Shown here: piece by piece, positions 44,663-56,329 of the stretch
How positions within the stretch are numbered: position 1 is the first letter of the stretch
Layout: the number at the start of each line of letters is the position of its first letter
Assembly: GCF_042453785.1 (NCBI RefSeq)
Contig: NC_091674.1
Location: 25,647,001 to 25,711,000, forward strand
DNA length: 64,000 bases
Source of the DNA: Malus domestica
Taxonomy: Eukaryota > Streptophyta > Magnoliopsida > Rosales > Rosaceae
Direction of reading: 5' to 3'
The notes under the pieces: generated by a model
Database searches by the model: none
What the model was told of the DNA's origin: nothing
Seen by the model: the letters and a program-made list of their open reading frames with translations, nothing else
Position numbers and translations under genes: made by a program

Positions 44663-44775
44663 AGAGAGAGAGTTCAAAACCATTGGAATAATTTTTTGGA
44701 GAGGGAAGATTTTCGAACTTGAGACTTATGAGTGAAAACAGAACACTCTATCCACTAAAATATTAGACCACATGT
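44644..44775 (-). mobile_element. tRNA-derived SINE, minus strand
   Basis: On the minus strand it begins tgtggtctaatattttagtg, includes gtggatagagtgttctg (A-box region) and caagttcgaaaatc (B-box-like), and runs to ctctctctt followed by a (aat)n tail shared with the plus-strand element. The head is tRNA-like. Confidence 0.55.
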
Positions 44776-45362
44776 AATTATCAATTTCTAAATACAAGTA
44801 TATAAAATATAGCAACCTCCAAAAACTAAACAGTTAACAAGTTAATACCACGCTAAATATTCGATAACCTCAAATTAATATTTAATCAGGAGAGCGTACT
44901 TGTAAAACATTATAACCGTTGGATGGCTCCACACTCCACGTAAAGAATGAACGTGGGAAAGATCCGAAGATCCGGCACCTAGCAATTTAAGGTGCGAAAG
45001 TTAGCTGAAGAAAACGCGCGTAGCAGATTACTCCCCCATGCCCTCCCTCAAACCGGCAAACCCCACCTTTCCGAAAATCAAATCAAAATCGCAGTTAGTT
45101 CATCTTCTGATTTGCTCTGTGTCTCCCTGCCAAATCCAACGGCTTCGCTTTCACGTTTCAATCTCTCTCTCTCCTCCCTTCACTTTCTCACACCTCCGCA
45201 AACGCACGCTCCGTCGTCTTCTTCTCCACCTTCATACTTCAGCACCTCCGAGTTCCGGTTCCCTAATACGGTGCGTATTGGGATTTGATTTCGGGGCTAA
45301 CAGCGGGCGGAATTGACGTTTCGGGCTCGATTTGATTGGAAAATACGAACGAGTTGTCGAGA

Positions 45363-48300
45363 ATGCCACAGGATTTGTCGTCGGAGCGAGACACCGACGA
45401 TGCTGATACCGAGTTCGTTGAGGTTGATCCCACTGGTCGATACGGTCGGGTCAGTAGCCTATTTTTCGCTCTCTTTTTTTTTCTTTAATTTCCATTTTTT
45501 CCTGTTTTTTTTTATTGTTTGTTGATTTGATTTAGCTGGTTTACTCTTGAAATGTTTGGAAATTAATTACTCAATGCTTTAAAGTCTTAATCTTTTATCA
45601 ATAAAGTTGTGATTTTGACTGATTTGTGTTGAATTCTCTTTTGTTTTTGGTGATTTTGCAGTATAAAGAGGTTCTAGGAAAAGGGGCTTTCAAGAAAGTG
45701 TATCCTTTTGCTCTCATTTGTTAATTTACTAATTATTTTTCGAATTTTAATTTTTGGGTTTTTTAGTTGGATTCAAATGCTGTGTGAATTTGAACCATTT
45801 TACTTTGATATCATATTGAGGCCGAATTGTGTTGTGGATCTATTTTTGTGTGGCCTTGATTGGTATGGAACTTAGATATCGAGCATTTGATGAATTGGAA
45901 GGTTTAGAAGTAGCTTGGAATCAGGTTAAGGTGGCGGATCTATTGCGCAACTCTGAAGATTTAGTGCGGCTTTATTCAGAAGTTCATTTGCTTAAGACTT
46001 TAAAGCACAAGAACATAATTAAGTTTTACAATTCGTGGGTCGATGCCAAGCATGAGAACATCAACATTATTACAGAGATTTTCACTTCGGGAACTTTACG
46101 ACAGTGAGTTTTTAGTGATCCATTGTTGTCTAACATTTGATGTCTGTGGTTCCTTTATGATTTTATTCAGTTTTTCAGTGTCCATTATTGTGTAGGTACC
46201 GGAGAAAGCATAAGCATGTTGATTTGAGGGCGTTGAAGAAATGGTCTAGGCAGATCTTAGAAGGCCTTTGGTATCTTCATAATCATGATCCCCCAGTCAT
46301 CCATCGAGATTTGAAGTGTGACAACATTTTTGTCAATGGGAACCAAGGTGAGGTCAAAATTGGTGACTTAGGACTCGCTGCTATTCTTCGCCAGGCTCGT
46401 TCAGCTCACAGTGTTATTGGTGAGGACTAAAAATATAATCAGTTATCTATATTTTCCTTCCGCAATAATATTAGTGCAGAATCTTTCTGTATCAGAGCTG
46501 GCAATGTAAGTGTTTTATCACCTTAGGTACCCCGGAGTTTATGGCGCCAGAGCTTTACGAAGAGGAATACAACGAGCTTGTAGACATTTATGCCTTTGGC
46601 ATGTGCTTGTTAGAGTTGGTGACCTTTGAGTATCCATATGTTGAATGTTCCAATGCTGCTCAAATATTCAAGAAAGTGACATCAGTAAGGGCTTCATGAC
46701 CTTTAGTGTTTTCACTGTCATAGACTCATAGTTGAGAAGAATTTCTTGTCCTTGAATGTTACATCATTTAAAAGTGTTTTAGATAATTTCTTGTCCTTCA
46801 CGGTCACTGGATCTGTCAGACTCTCAAGTGTTTTAGATAATTTCATTTTTCCAGATACATTGCATTTCTTTTAATTGTTGTTAATGGTTCATCAAAGTGG
46901 ATTGTGATGCATGATTCAGTTGTTTAGCTTGTTTCACTAGAGCAACTTTGGATCCTTTCCCACCAATACAAAGGTTAATACTTGAATTCTAGGCATAATT
47001 GCACAAAAATCTCCTGTGGCGAATGATTATTTTACATTCTAACATGGTCCTTGCATCAGCTTTAACATGGTTCTTAACTTCTTATATCAGTTCTGACATG
47101 GTCCTTATATCAGATCTTTTTCTGTTGTGGTAGGGAGTAAAGCCAGCATCGTTGGAAAAAGTGACAGATCCTGGAGTTAAAGCATTCATAGAAAAATGCA
47201 TTGTGAAAGTTTCAGAACGCTTGCCTGCGAAAGAACTTCTGATGGATCCTTTTCTCCAATCAGATGATAATCGTGAAAGTATATCTCGCTCTCTACGACC
47301 CACTCATTATTCAGGTAAAGTGAGTTGTTTATCTAGTGCTCAAAGGATTTTTGTGTTATTCTCCTCACATTGTGACATGCTAGATGCAGAAGGCAGTTCT
47401 GATCAGACTGATATTGAAACAAAGGATACGGACCCTTCTCATGAGACAAGCAGAGACTTCAGTGTGCAAGGTCAGAGGAAAGATGACACGATATTTCTGA
47501 AATTACGAATAGCAGATTCTACAGGTAACCTTTTCTTTCTTTTCCACTTTTCTATTTTATTTACTTTTCTGTCAAAGAAGTATGTTTTTATGCCAGCTCC
47601 CGCTCTTAAAACTGAGAAAGTTTCCACCTGGGCCCAGGTCATTTTCGAAATATTCACTTTCCATTTGACATTGGGGAAGACACTGCAATTGCTGTTGCTA
47701 GTGAAATGGTTCAAGAGTTAGACCTGACAGATCAAGACGTTTCAACACTTGCTGAAATAATTGACTCCGAAATCCATTCCCACATTCCAGATTGGCCACA
47801 CGGAGAAGATTCTGGAGACCATATTGATGGTGAGGCCTCAACTCCTTATAGCCATGCTTCTGAGTCTAAGGAGGATGCTTCTCCCTTAATACACGAGGCC
47901 CTTCTTTCTAATAGTCTTGCGTTAGAAAGATTGCCTTCAGGCCGCAAGTACTGGTGTGACTCACCCAAGGAAGGTGGTGGAAATTCTCCAGCTAAGTATT
48001 TCTTTTCTAATTTGAATTCTCCAGCGGCTTCAGTCACTGCAGGAGGTACTGAAGAAAATGAGAACTCTGCTGGTAGCAGCCCTAGGGAGGAAGATGATGC
48101 AAATGGTGCTGGCGCCTCAGATTCACCAAATGGTGGTGTTGAGGAAGATGAGAGATCTCCTGGTGGCCCTAGAGAGGAAAATGATCCAAATGGTGCTGGA
48201 GCCTCTGACCCACTGAGTGGTGATAGTCATAATGCAGCTACTGATCCGCATCTTATTAATGGAGTTCTTCCATTTGAATCAGAAGTAAAGATCATTGCCG

Positions 48301-48479
48301 AGAAACTCGAGAATCTATTGGTAGAACAGAAAAAGGAGTTAGATGAGCTCAAGAAGAAACATGAATTAGCAATATCAGAACCATTGAAAGAACTGCCCCC
48401 AGTTTTCCGTCAAAAGGTTTTAGATATATGTAAGATGAGATTTCCAGACTACAAAATGCAGCTTGAGGCAGACTGCTAA
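45363..48479 (+). CDS. WNK: WNK-family serine/threonine kinase
   Basis: Eight exons (45363-45449, 45662-45699, 45876-46103, 46196-46419, 46527-46684, 47134-47314, 47384-47524 and 47638-48479) give 632 aa. The kinase domain spans about residues 30-290. It has the WNK signature: the usual lysine of subdomain II is absent (EVAWNQV, Asn57), and a lysine sits in the glycine-rich strand instead (GKGAFKKVY, Lys40). HRDLKCDN lies at 154-161, DLGLA (replacing DFG) at 175-179, and the GTPEFMAPE activation segment follows. After the kinase comes a conserved [12 protein letters not shown]-type segment with [16 protein letters not shown], then an acidic, Ser/Gly-rich tail and a coiled-coil-like [20 protein letters not shown]. 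Plant WNKs act in salt/osmotic responses and flowering time. The exact paralogue (WNK2/3/9-like tail) was not determined. Confidence 0.95.
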
Positions 48480-50286
48480 ACCAAGCAATTTGCAGGTTCA
48501 GCTCCTCGTATCTGTTTCACGTCTCCACTTCCAATGCTGGGATATCTAGATTGTTTATTCAATTTTCCAGTGACAGAAATAGAAATCGCAGAGATATTCT
48601 ATACTTCGGTGAAGTTGGGGAGCATGAGCTAGTAGCGGTATCTGATGCTGCTGGATAGACATTGAGAGATTAGTAATATAGATCCAGCAAACCATAGCCT
48701 GGAGGACAATCAAGCTTGTCATCCAGATCAGCCTTTAGAGCGACCCCTGAAGCCCTACAGATTCCGGCACTTGAACTCCCGCGAGGTAACACATCAGCCT
48801 GATAAGTCGATTTGAATACGGGTTCACCATCACGTGGAGTATATACCTGTACAGATAAATTCTTTACCCTTTTTTTTCTTCAGTTATACCTCAAATCAGT
48901 GAGTTGAGCAAATTTGAAAATTATCTTGGTTTTTGGGTTACTTGTTTGTCAAGTTATTGTTGTGGGATGCTTTGCCCTTGTGTTGTTTGTTGAGTTGCAT
49001 AGTTTTTTTCTGGATTCCAAAACCCTTCACCAATCAAAATATGAGGCTGGTGGTCGTGGCACGTTTGCCATGGTAGATTGTGACTCCACAATCCACAATG
49101 CCATATGATTTGCTTCGGAAAGTTAAGGTATTTGAAACAATTACGTGGCACAAAGGGAGTCTGTCTTTTAGGGTTGCCATCCCACATGGACACAAGTCAC
49201 CATCTATGAGTCCATTTCATGTACTTTGTAGCCACAAAAAAATTTTGAGAGCCCCCATTGGCATTATTTTGAAGGATTCGTATCCCATATGGATTCAAAG
49301 TGTAAGGATCTTAGGGATTTCTACGTCCTAACTATTTGTCATATATCGTGCAGCAAGAAATCATTTTGAATTTTATTATCTAAAATTAAACATAAATGGT
49401 ACCTAATAAAAATTGATCGTACGATGTACAACAAACGGCCATGATGTGAGGATTCATAGGATCCCCACAAAGAAGATCTGGAGAGAATCCTCATCCTATT
49501 TTGAAAATCAGATGAAGTTCTAAAGAAAAAAAAAAAGAAAAATGATTTTTACCCGTTATTTTTATTATTCTACACATTTTGTTTATTTTTTATTTAAATG
49601 ATCATAAATAAGCAGAAGTATGTAGGGGGAGATAAATGATTTGTGAAAATAGGCGGAGGTGTTATTTTCACACAAAAACATAATATGATGGTTGGTGTGT
49701 TGCCAAATCAAATTATTTTCAAATAACTTAAAAAGTGTAAGTTTTGAATAAAAAAAAAATCAGCACACACCTTTTTGGTACTTTATACATTTCGTTAATT
49801 TTTATTTGATTTATTCAATTTAATGACTAAACAATAAAAAGCGGCTCCAGAAGCTTAACCGTATGTGAAATTCAGACCTCACTACCGAAAATTCGGTGTA
49901 TTTCGAATATGAATGGATATTGAAGTTCCGAATTTCGTTGCAATGGAATGGAATAAATTGAACCGGAATTGAAAAAGAGAAACCCTTGAAATGCAATTAG
50001 AGCGGGTTTTATTTTCACACGTGTGAGGATATAACCCTAGTTGCACAAAAACCCCAAACCCCCACCAGTAAGACTAACTCCCTCTAAAACTCAGGCAGAG
50101 AAATGGATAGACCCCCGTATGAGGTCCTCCGTTGTCTTCCCAAAACAAGATAACACTATCCCTCTCTCGCTCTCCTTCCTCCTTCACATTATCCCCAAAA
50201 CCCCCCAAATCCGAGCCCCTATCTTCTTCCTCCTTCCTCCCTTTCTCTCTCCTCCCACTTTCTCTCTCTAAAGACTCTGTCTTTCC
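48480..50286. other. Intergenic DNA between the WNK and TUFA genes
   Basis: The first 400 bp are probably the kinase 3' UTR. A MITE lies at 49272-49492. The last 250 bp are very CT-rich and form the probable TUFA promoter and leader. Open frames at 48914-49331 have no recognisable product. Confidence 0.5.
49272..49492. mobile_element. MITE, same family as 17642-17852
   Basis: About 220 bp. Shares agaaatcattttgaatttta, aaattaaacataaatggtacc and aaaattgatcgtacgatgta-type phrases with the copy at 17642. The ends (aaggattcg and gagagaatcct) are more diverged. Non-coding. Confidence 0.65.
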
Positions 50287-51750
50287 ATGGCAATCTCCAC
50301 ACTAGCAGCTACAGCTGCAACCTCAGCTTCCTCAAAGCTCACTTATCCATATGCCTCCCCAGCCTCCCCTTCCCCCACAACCCCTTCTTTCTCCATTAGA
50401 CCTTCTTCCAAGCTAACCCACCTCTCCTCCTCCTTCCTAAACCCCTCCACCATCCTCCACCTCACACCCTCCACCGCCACCCCCCACCACCACCACCGAC
50501 GCCGCAACTTCACAGTCAAAGCCGCCAGAGGCAAGTTCGAGCGCAAAAAGCCCCATGTCAACATCGGCACAATCGGCCACGTCGATCACGGCAAAACCAC
50601 CCTCACCGCCGCGCTCACCATGGCCTTGGCCTCCATCGGCAACAGCGTCTCCAAGAAGTACGACGAAATCGACGCCGCCCCGGAAGAGCGCGCCCGTGGA
50701 ATCACCATCAACACCGCCACCGTCGAGTACGAGACCGAGAACCGCCACTACGCCCACGTCGACTGCCCCGGCCACGCCGATTACGTCAAGAACATGATTA
50801 CCGGCGCCGCCCAGATGGACGGTGCCATTCTCGTCGTCTCCGGCGCCGACGGCCCAATGCCGCAGACCAAAGAACACATCTTGCTGGCGAAGCAGGTGGG
50901 TGTGCCCAACATGGTGGTGTTCTTGAACAAGCAGGACCAGGTGGACGACGAGGAGCTCCTGCAGCTCGTCGAATTGGAGGTGAGAGAGCTGCTTTCTTCC
51001 TATGAATTTCCTGGTGATGATGTGCCTATTATTTCTGGATCTGCATTGCTTGCACTAGAAGCTCTAATGGCGAATCCCACCATTTCGCGAGGCGAAAATC
51101 AATGGGTTGATAAGATTTATGAACTTATGGACGCTGTTGATGATTACATTCCGATTCCTCAGCGGCAGACTGAGCTGCCGTTTCTGATGGCAATCGAAGA
51201 CGTGTTTTCGATCACTGGCCGTGGCACTGTCGCCACTGGCCGTGTCGAGAGGGGGAAGGTTAAGGTCGGAGACACCGTCGACATTGTTGGCTTGAAGGAC
51301 ACCAGGAACACAACTGTCACCGGTGTCGAAATGTTTCAGAAAATTCTTGATGATGCCATGGCTGGTGACAATGTGGGGTTGTTGCTTAGGGGTATTCAGA
51401 AGATTGACATCCAGAGAGGGATGGTTTTGGCCAAACCCGGGACTATTACCCCGCATACCAAATTCGAGGCCATTGTGTATGTGTTGAAGAAGGAAGAGGG
51501 GGGGAGGCATTCGCCGTTCTTTTCGGGTTACAGGCCTCAGTTTTACATGAGGACCACTGATGTCACCGGGAAGGTGACTTCGATTATGAACGACAAGGAT
51601 GAGGAGTCGAAGATGGTGATGCCTGGCGATCGCGTTAAGATTGTTGTCGAGCTGATTGTTCCGGTGGCGTGTGAGCAGGGGATGAGGTTTGCTATCAGAG
51701 AAGGAGGGAAGACTGTTGGAGCTGGCGTTATTCAATCCATTATCGAGTGA
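50287..51750 (+). CDS. TUFA: Elongation factor Tu, chloroplast
   Basis: A single-exon, 487-aa GTPase that brings aminoacyl-tRNA to plastid ribosomes. Residues 1 to about 78 are a transit peptide rich in Ser, Thr and Pro, with an unusual PHHHHRRR just before the mature start ([13 protein letters not shown]). The GTPase motifs are intact: GHVDHGKT (97-104), [17 protein letters not shown] and SGSALLAL. Domains 2 and 3 carry [20 protein letters not shown] and [12 protein letters not shown], and the family C-terminus follows. GC content is very high in the first 700 bp and drops sharply near 50980, which looks like the 5' GC gradient of some plant genes rather than a junction. Confidence 0.97.
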   Translation: MAISTLAATAATSASSKLTYPYASPASPSPTTPSFSIRPSSKLTHLSSSFLNPSTILHLTPSTATPHHHHRRRNFTVKAARGKFERKKPHVNIGTIGHVDHGKTTLTAALTMALASIGNSVSKKYDEIDAAPEERARGITINTATVEYETENRHYAHVDCPGHADYVKNMITGAAQMDGAILVVSGADGPMPQTKEHILLAKQVGVPNMVVFLNKQDQVDDEELLQLVELEVRELLSSYEFPGDDVPIISGSALLALEALMANPTISRGENQWVDKIYELMDAVDDYIPIPQRQTELPFLMAIEDVFSITGRGTVATGRVERGKVKVGDTVDIVGLKDTRNTTVTGVEMFQKILDDAMAGDNVGLLLRGIQKIDIQRGMVLAKPGTITPHTKFEAIVYVLKKEEGGRHSPFFSGYRPQFYMRTTDVTGKVTSIMNDKDEESKMVMPGDRVKIVVELIVPVACEQGMRFAIREGGKTVGAGVIQSIIE

Positions 51751-52694
51751 TAGAAAATAGAAATTATGTGGTGGTCTGAACTTATTTTTGCAATTTGGTG
51801 TCAAACTTGAACTCTCTTAGCTTCAATTTTATCTAGCTTTTGACATTTCCAAGCAATTTCCACAACGAAATGTTATATATTTTGTAGGTTTCATCATCCC
51901 AATTTGCTCTGCTTTTTTTGATGATTCATTTGTTAGTTTGATTCCTAGCTTGGTCATGTGAGATCGAGAGATGCGGATGTATTCCCGGTTCTGCCATGGT
52001 TGTATGGCAGAACGAGTGAGGTTTCACGCCGGATTCTTAACATAGTTATGCGAGATCGAGAGACGCGGATATACTCCCGGTTCTATGGCAAAACGAGTGA
52101 GATTTCACGTCGGATTCTTAACTTCGCTAAAGCTTTGCACTCCCAAGTCCATGTTCAATTTGAAACTCCATCGACTCAAAATGTTTCTGTTTTTTACTCT
52201 AAAACAGCTTAATCAAATTATGACTCGAGTTAATTACAAAATACTTGAGTCCTAACCAGTCGAGATAAAAATTTCTTACCGATTTGCCATGCCGCCGGTG
52301 TGTGAGCTTCGAACAGAATGGCCGCGAGATTGCCTAAACATTGGGCGGGTGTAAATTTGGTACTCGTATATAGATTAGTAAAGATAATATGTTCACTAAA
52401 CATGCCGTACTCTGCTAATTATAGAAAGTCTGCCTTTGAAACAGGCTGTTTAAATATAAATAGACATTTAACGACAGATTGTATACGAGGTTGTATACAT
52501 ATTGCCTTGCTGCAGACAAATACTGTCCATCTCAAAGACAACTTCTCTTTTAACTTACTTACCTAATATAGAAACTATCTTACTTCCTAAAACCTTGCTC
52601 CACTGTGTATGCTGAGAGTGCCTGATGATACACCGTCCTTGGCGACTACGATCAGTCTTCGGCTTCCTCCAGAAAGCTTTGTATTCCGATGAGT
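51751..52694. other. Intergenic DNA between the TUFA and Di19 genes
   Basis: TUFA 3' UTR, the imperfect tandem duplication at 51955-52126, and ordinary sequence. The last 100-200 bp should be the 3' UTR of the minus-strand Di19 gene. Confidence 0.5.
51955..52126. repeat. About 85-bp imperfect tandem duplication
   Basis: Two copies (about 51955-52041 and 52046-52126) share gagatcgagagatgcgga, actcccggttct, gcaaaacgagtgag and cggattcttaac with single-base differences. Non-coding, in the 3' flank of TUFA. Confidence 0.8.
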
Positions 52695-55600
52695 TCATAT
52701 GTCCAAGAATATGGTTGATGCAATCAGCCCTTGCACGAATGCCGCCCTCTGCCTTCTCTCTTCTTTATCCTTTTCACAAGCTTCATCTGGGGGAGATGGA
52801 TCGGTGCTGCACAGACAAAATGCATCAGTAACGTCGCATCAACAGCATCACCAGGATATATTATTCGACAAGATTAGTTACTGAAGCCAGTAGAACTTGC
52901 AGCTCAGTCATGTCAGCCAGGACTCTGGCTAACAAAGCAAACGAAGGGCAATGGAAAGTTTAGGGAATAAATTAATATAAATCGATGGCTCGTCACATTT
53001 TTGGTTCAACCGAAGGAGCATTAATAACTAGTGCATTGACATGCTTAACGACAAATATCAAGATAAAATGAAGTGAAAAAAAATATGAAACAATTTAATA
53101 CTTCACCCTGTTGGAACAGACAGCATGATTCTATACTGGATGACGCAATGGTTAAAGAGATAACGACAGTTTTTGCGTGACATATAACTCACAAGATAAA
53201 CCTATGCTAATAACGAAAGGGTTTCCATCTCTCCAGCAGAAAACTCACTAACTGCCTGCCCTTCACTTTTAATTCAAAAGAGGAGTAGGTTGGAAGCGAA
53301 GATAGCATAATATTTCAAAAGTACAGAACCCAGGTAACATAAAAAAGCACTATCTCATAATTCAGATGATTAATCAACTAATCAAATATATGCAGTTAAG
53401 GGATCAACCAAACATAGAATGATAGCAAACTAATTAGAAAAAGTTCCAAAACCAATAACCAAACAGAGTTAAATGGTGTTCAGGGGTCACTAGGAAAGTA
53501 AAAGATTCAATAAGAGGTTACTAGACAAATGAAGGCAACTAGAGAAATGAGATAATCGCATATCGTGGATAGCTTAGATCTAACAGAAACAACAATTTAA
53601 TGCATTCACAAAATTAAAGATCTTCAAGAATTTGAAACAGCCGATGAAAAGCAGATTTAGCTGCAATTAAGAATTTCATAGATACCAAACTGTTATTAGG
53701 GTTGGTATTATGTATACACAACAAATCTTCTGTTTATGGAAAGCATATAAACAGCAGATCTTTCATATTATCGAAACATTAATACGATGTTTCAACCAAT
53801 TTTTTTTTTTTGGTCAAAGATGTTTCAACAAATTAGTTTCTGCCTTATGAGATCATGATATACCTGGGTTTGCAAAGACCCATTTACTATTATATCATCC
53901 ATTCATAACATGGTGCATGTTAAAACAAAAGATTTCTCAAGTTTGCAATCCCTATTAATCTCACGCTCAAACAATCACTAATATGGTATAGTTATACTTT
54001 CATAAAACAGCAAAAGGAATTTACCTTTTCATGCCGGAAGTGATAGGGGAATCAATATCTGAACAAACATCTTCGGGGATACCTGTAGGGTCTGAAAATG
54101 ATATATTGCAGATAAATGGTGAGAGGAGAGGATCAGGTGCAGTTTCCTGTGCATATGTCCTTCCATGTTTAAGCAGTGCCTTCCCCAGCATTGCTGAACT
54201 ACCAGTCCACAAACCGGATTTTTGAGATTTTCTCCTGTGCTGAAAGCACACAGATGAATCCTTTAAGGTTCCGACAATGATCAACAGAGCTATCCGCTAA
54301 ATTCACTATTACGAAGCCTTGATCCAATATAGGTAATAATACCTTGAAGGAGCTTCCATGGTGCACCATAAAATGTCCAATTACATCTTTCCCCAGATTC
54401 GCAGCGCACAAAGGACAAACCTGGAATAGCAGGATTAAAGCAGCCATCAGGTTCAAATTCTAGCTGAAACATCTATCAATTTCAAGCAGCATCTTTTTTG
54501 TAATCAATATATCAACGTTCTTCATTGGATAGTTCAGTAATGACTCAAGAATCCAATTTTGATAACACTAAATCTCCTTTTTAATCGCACACAACAAAAT
54601 ATTAGGTAAAGAAAAGCACTTACTGCATTTTTAAAGTCAAAGCAGTGTTCTTCCTCCAAGTGGCTGCAAAGCACTGGGACTTCAATATCCACATAACAGA
54701 AAGGGCATGGAAAACACGATTTTGTGTCGTCATCTCCTTCAGAATCTTCCAAACCCATATGATTATCTGTTTAATATAGAAGATCGAAGATCGATCAATA
54801 GGTGTATAAATCACACAGGGTATCTATATATGTACACGTGTATATGTGCACACAGGTGGATTTAGCAAAGCAAGTCAAAAGCTTCGAGAAAGTTGATCTC
54901 AGTATTTAAAAGAAAGTACTTGTCGTTTCAATTACATCAACATCCCCAATATTCAGCCGTTTAAACTACGAGATCAAACACATGCAGACAAGCGCGCATG
55001 CACACAATTCACACGGACACGTAAATAACCATATTAGAATGATAGAACCTAACACCCAGCTATTACTCCGGCCCCAAGAAACTACTAAAGTGAACACTTT
55101 GCCTCGCATTAGGTGATCAAGTATGGGATATTCATGAAACAAACACCACTTGATTCTTATCAAAAAGACAATAAACAGAGAGCCTAAACAAATATGAAGG
55201 CATCTTCTTATCTATACACTGCATAAGCTACAAATGAATTAACCAGTCTCAACAACCATCCGAAGCAGATTTTTCATCATTCTTGATATGTTTTTCAATC
55301 TCAATCGAGCCCTTAAATTTCTCACATTCATGAATAACACTAGAAGCATTATTCACAAATAACACTAGAAGCATCATTCTCAGATTTTCCTTCACCCAAA
55401 GCCTCAGACAAAAGGCTTTTTGCTTCCTTCAATATCTGCTCTCACAGTCTCTCCAGATCTTCCCAAGAACGCTAAAGTTCTGATTTTTGTACATTCCCCT
55501 CTCTGAAATTTTCATGCCGATTATATTCTTCATCTTCACTATAATTTTCCACATCTTCTTCTACCCCAGTATAATTTATCAGGCTGATAAATCCCCCTAA

Positions 55601-56329
55601 TCTTTTTTTGTGGTGTTGATAACCTCCCATTATAATTAAACTTCCTCCAACCTAATTAATCAAAGTAACATCTTGATATCCATGTGGTCTATACCAAACC
55701 CTAAATTCTATTACAAATTCAGGGATGCAAATAATCACACAAATAGGAAAGTTTTTATGAACAAATCTAGGAAACTTGATAAAATTACCTAATCTAGCAT
55801 CATACAAGATATGGAAAATCTCAGATTCTCCGGACTTTTTATTTTATTAAATGGGATATTTTCCAATATCTCCCCACAAGAAAAATACCCCATATATTTC
55901 AGGATAAAACATTATCTGCTTGAAAGTTCAAGCAAAAATAGTTCATTTAAACAGGGTTTAACAAACAATTAGTCAAAAACAATGTGCCAATTTCTTTCTT
56001 AAATCCAACCAAAGCTCTCAACTTTAATTGCAACCCAGTTCTTGAAATCCCACACGCAAGCCATTGCTTTACTCAAACATCAAAAAGAAGAACCTCAATT
56101 GGTGCAAGTTTTGTTAAATTCAAGGACCTCAATGAACGGATTTTTAGTTCGGAGACCCAATCTAAATTACGGTGAAAGTTAGGACCGATTCTAAATTTTA
56201 CTCGACACAAAATGTCGAAGTAAAAAATAAAATTCAGAAAATTGAAGTACCATAGTGAAGCCTTGCAGCATGAGCAGCAGAGAGGCTCTTAGCTGCGTGA
56301 ACCCTGGAAGCCCACAAGTCAACGTCCAT
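52695..56329 (-). CDS. Di19-type drought-induced zinc-finger protein
   Basis: Five exons on the minus strand (56329-56251, 54766-54624, 54420-54343, 54239-54025 and 52806-52695) join in frame to 208 aa, the usual size for Dehydration-induced 19 proteins. The N-terminus is MDVDLWASRVHAAKSLSAAH. Two Cys2/His2-like fingers follow: CPFCYVDIEVPVLCSHLEEEH (from residue 47, first 20 shown as CPFCYVDIEV..EEEH) and CPLCAANLGKDVIGHFMVHH (76-95). The C-terminal Di19 region contains SGLWTGSSAMLGKALLKHG, DPLLSPFICNI and a conserved end with RRQRAAFVQGLIASTIF. Family members are nuclear transcription regulators or CDPK targets in drought, salt and light responses. Introns 1 (1.5 kb) and 4 (1.2 kb) are long. 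The exact family member was not determined. Confidence 0.93.

Larger units (their letters stand above)
43278..45362. other. Intergenic DNA between bL19m and the WNK gene
   Basis: The bL19m 3' UTR covers the first few hundred bases. Then come the tandem duplication at 44068-44312, two tail-to-tail SINEs (44495-44772) and, from about 44990, the CT-rich promoter and leader of the kinase gene. No other gene. Confidence 0.5.

Noticed and set aside
50437-50877. 146-codon Gly/Val-rich frame opposite TUFA
   Set aside because: Antisense shadow of a high-GC coding exon.
52625-52884. Plus-strand open frames near 52.6-52.9 kb
   Set aside because: They are the antisense of the last Di19 exon and its intron.
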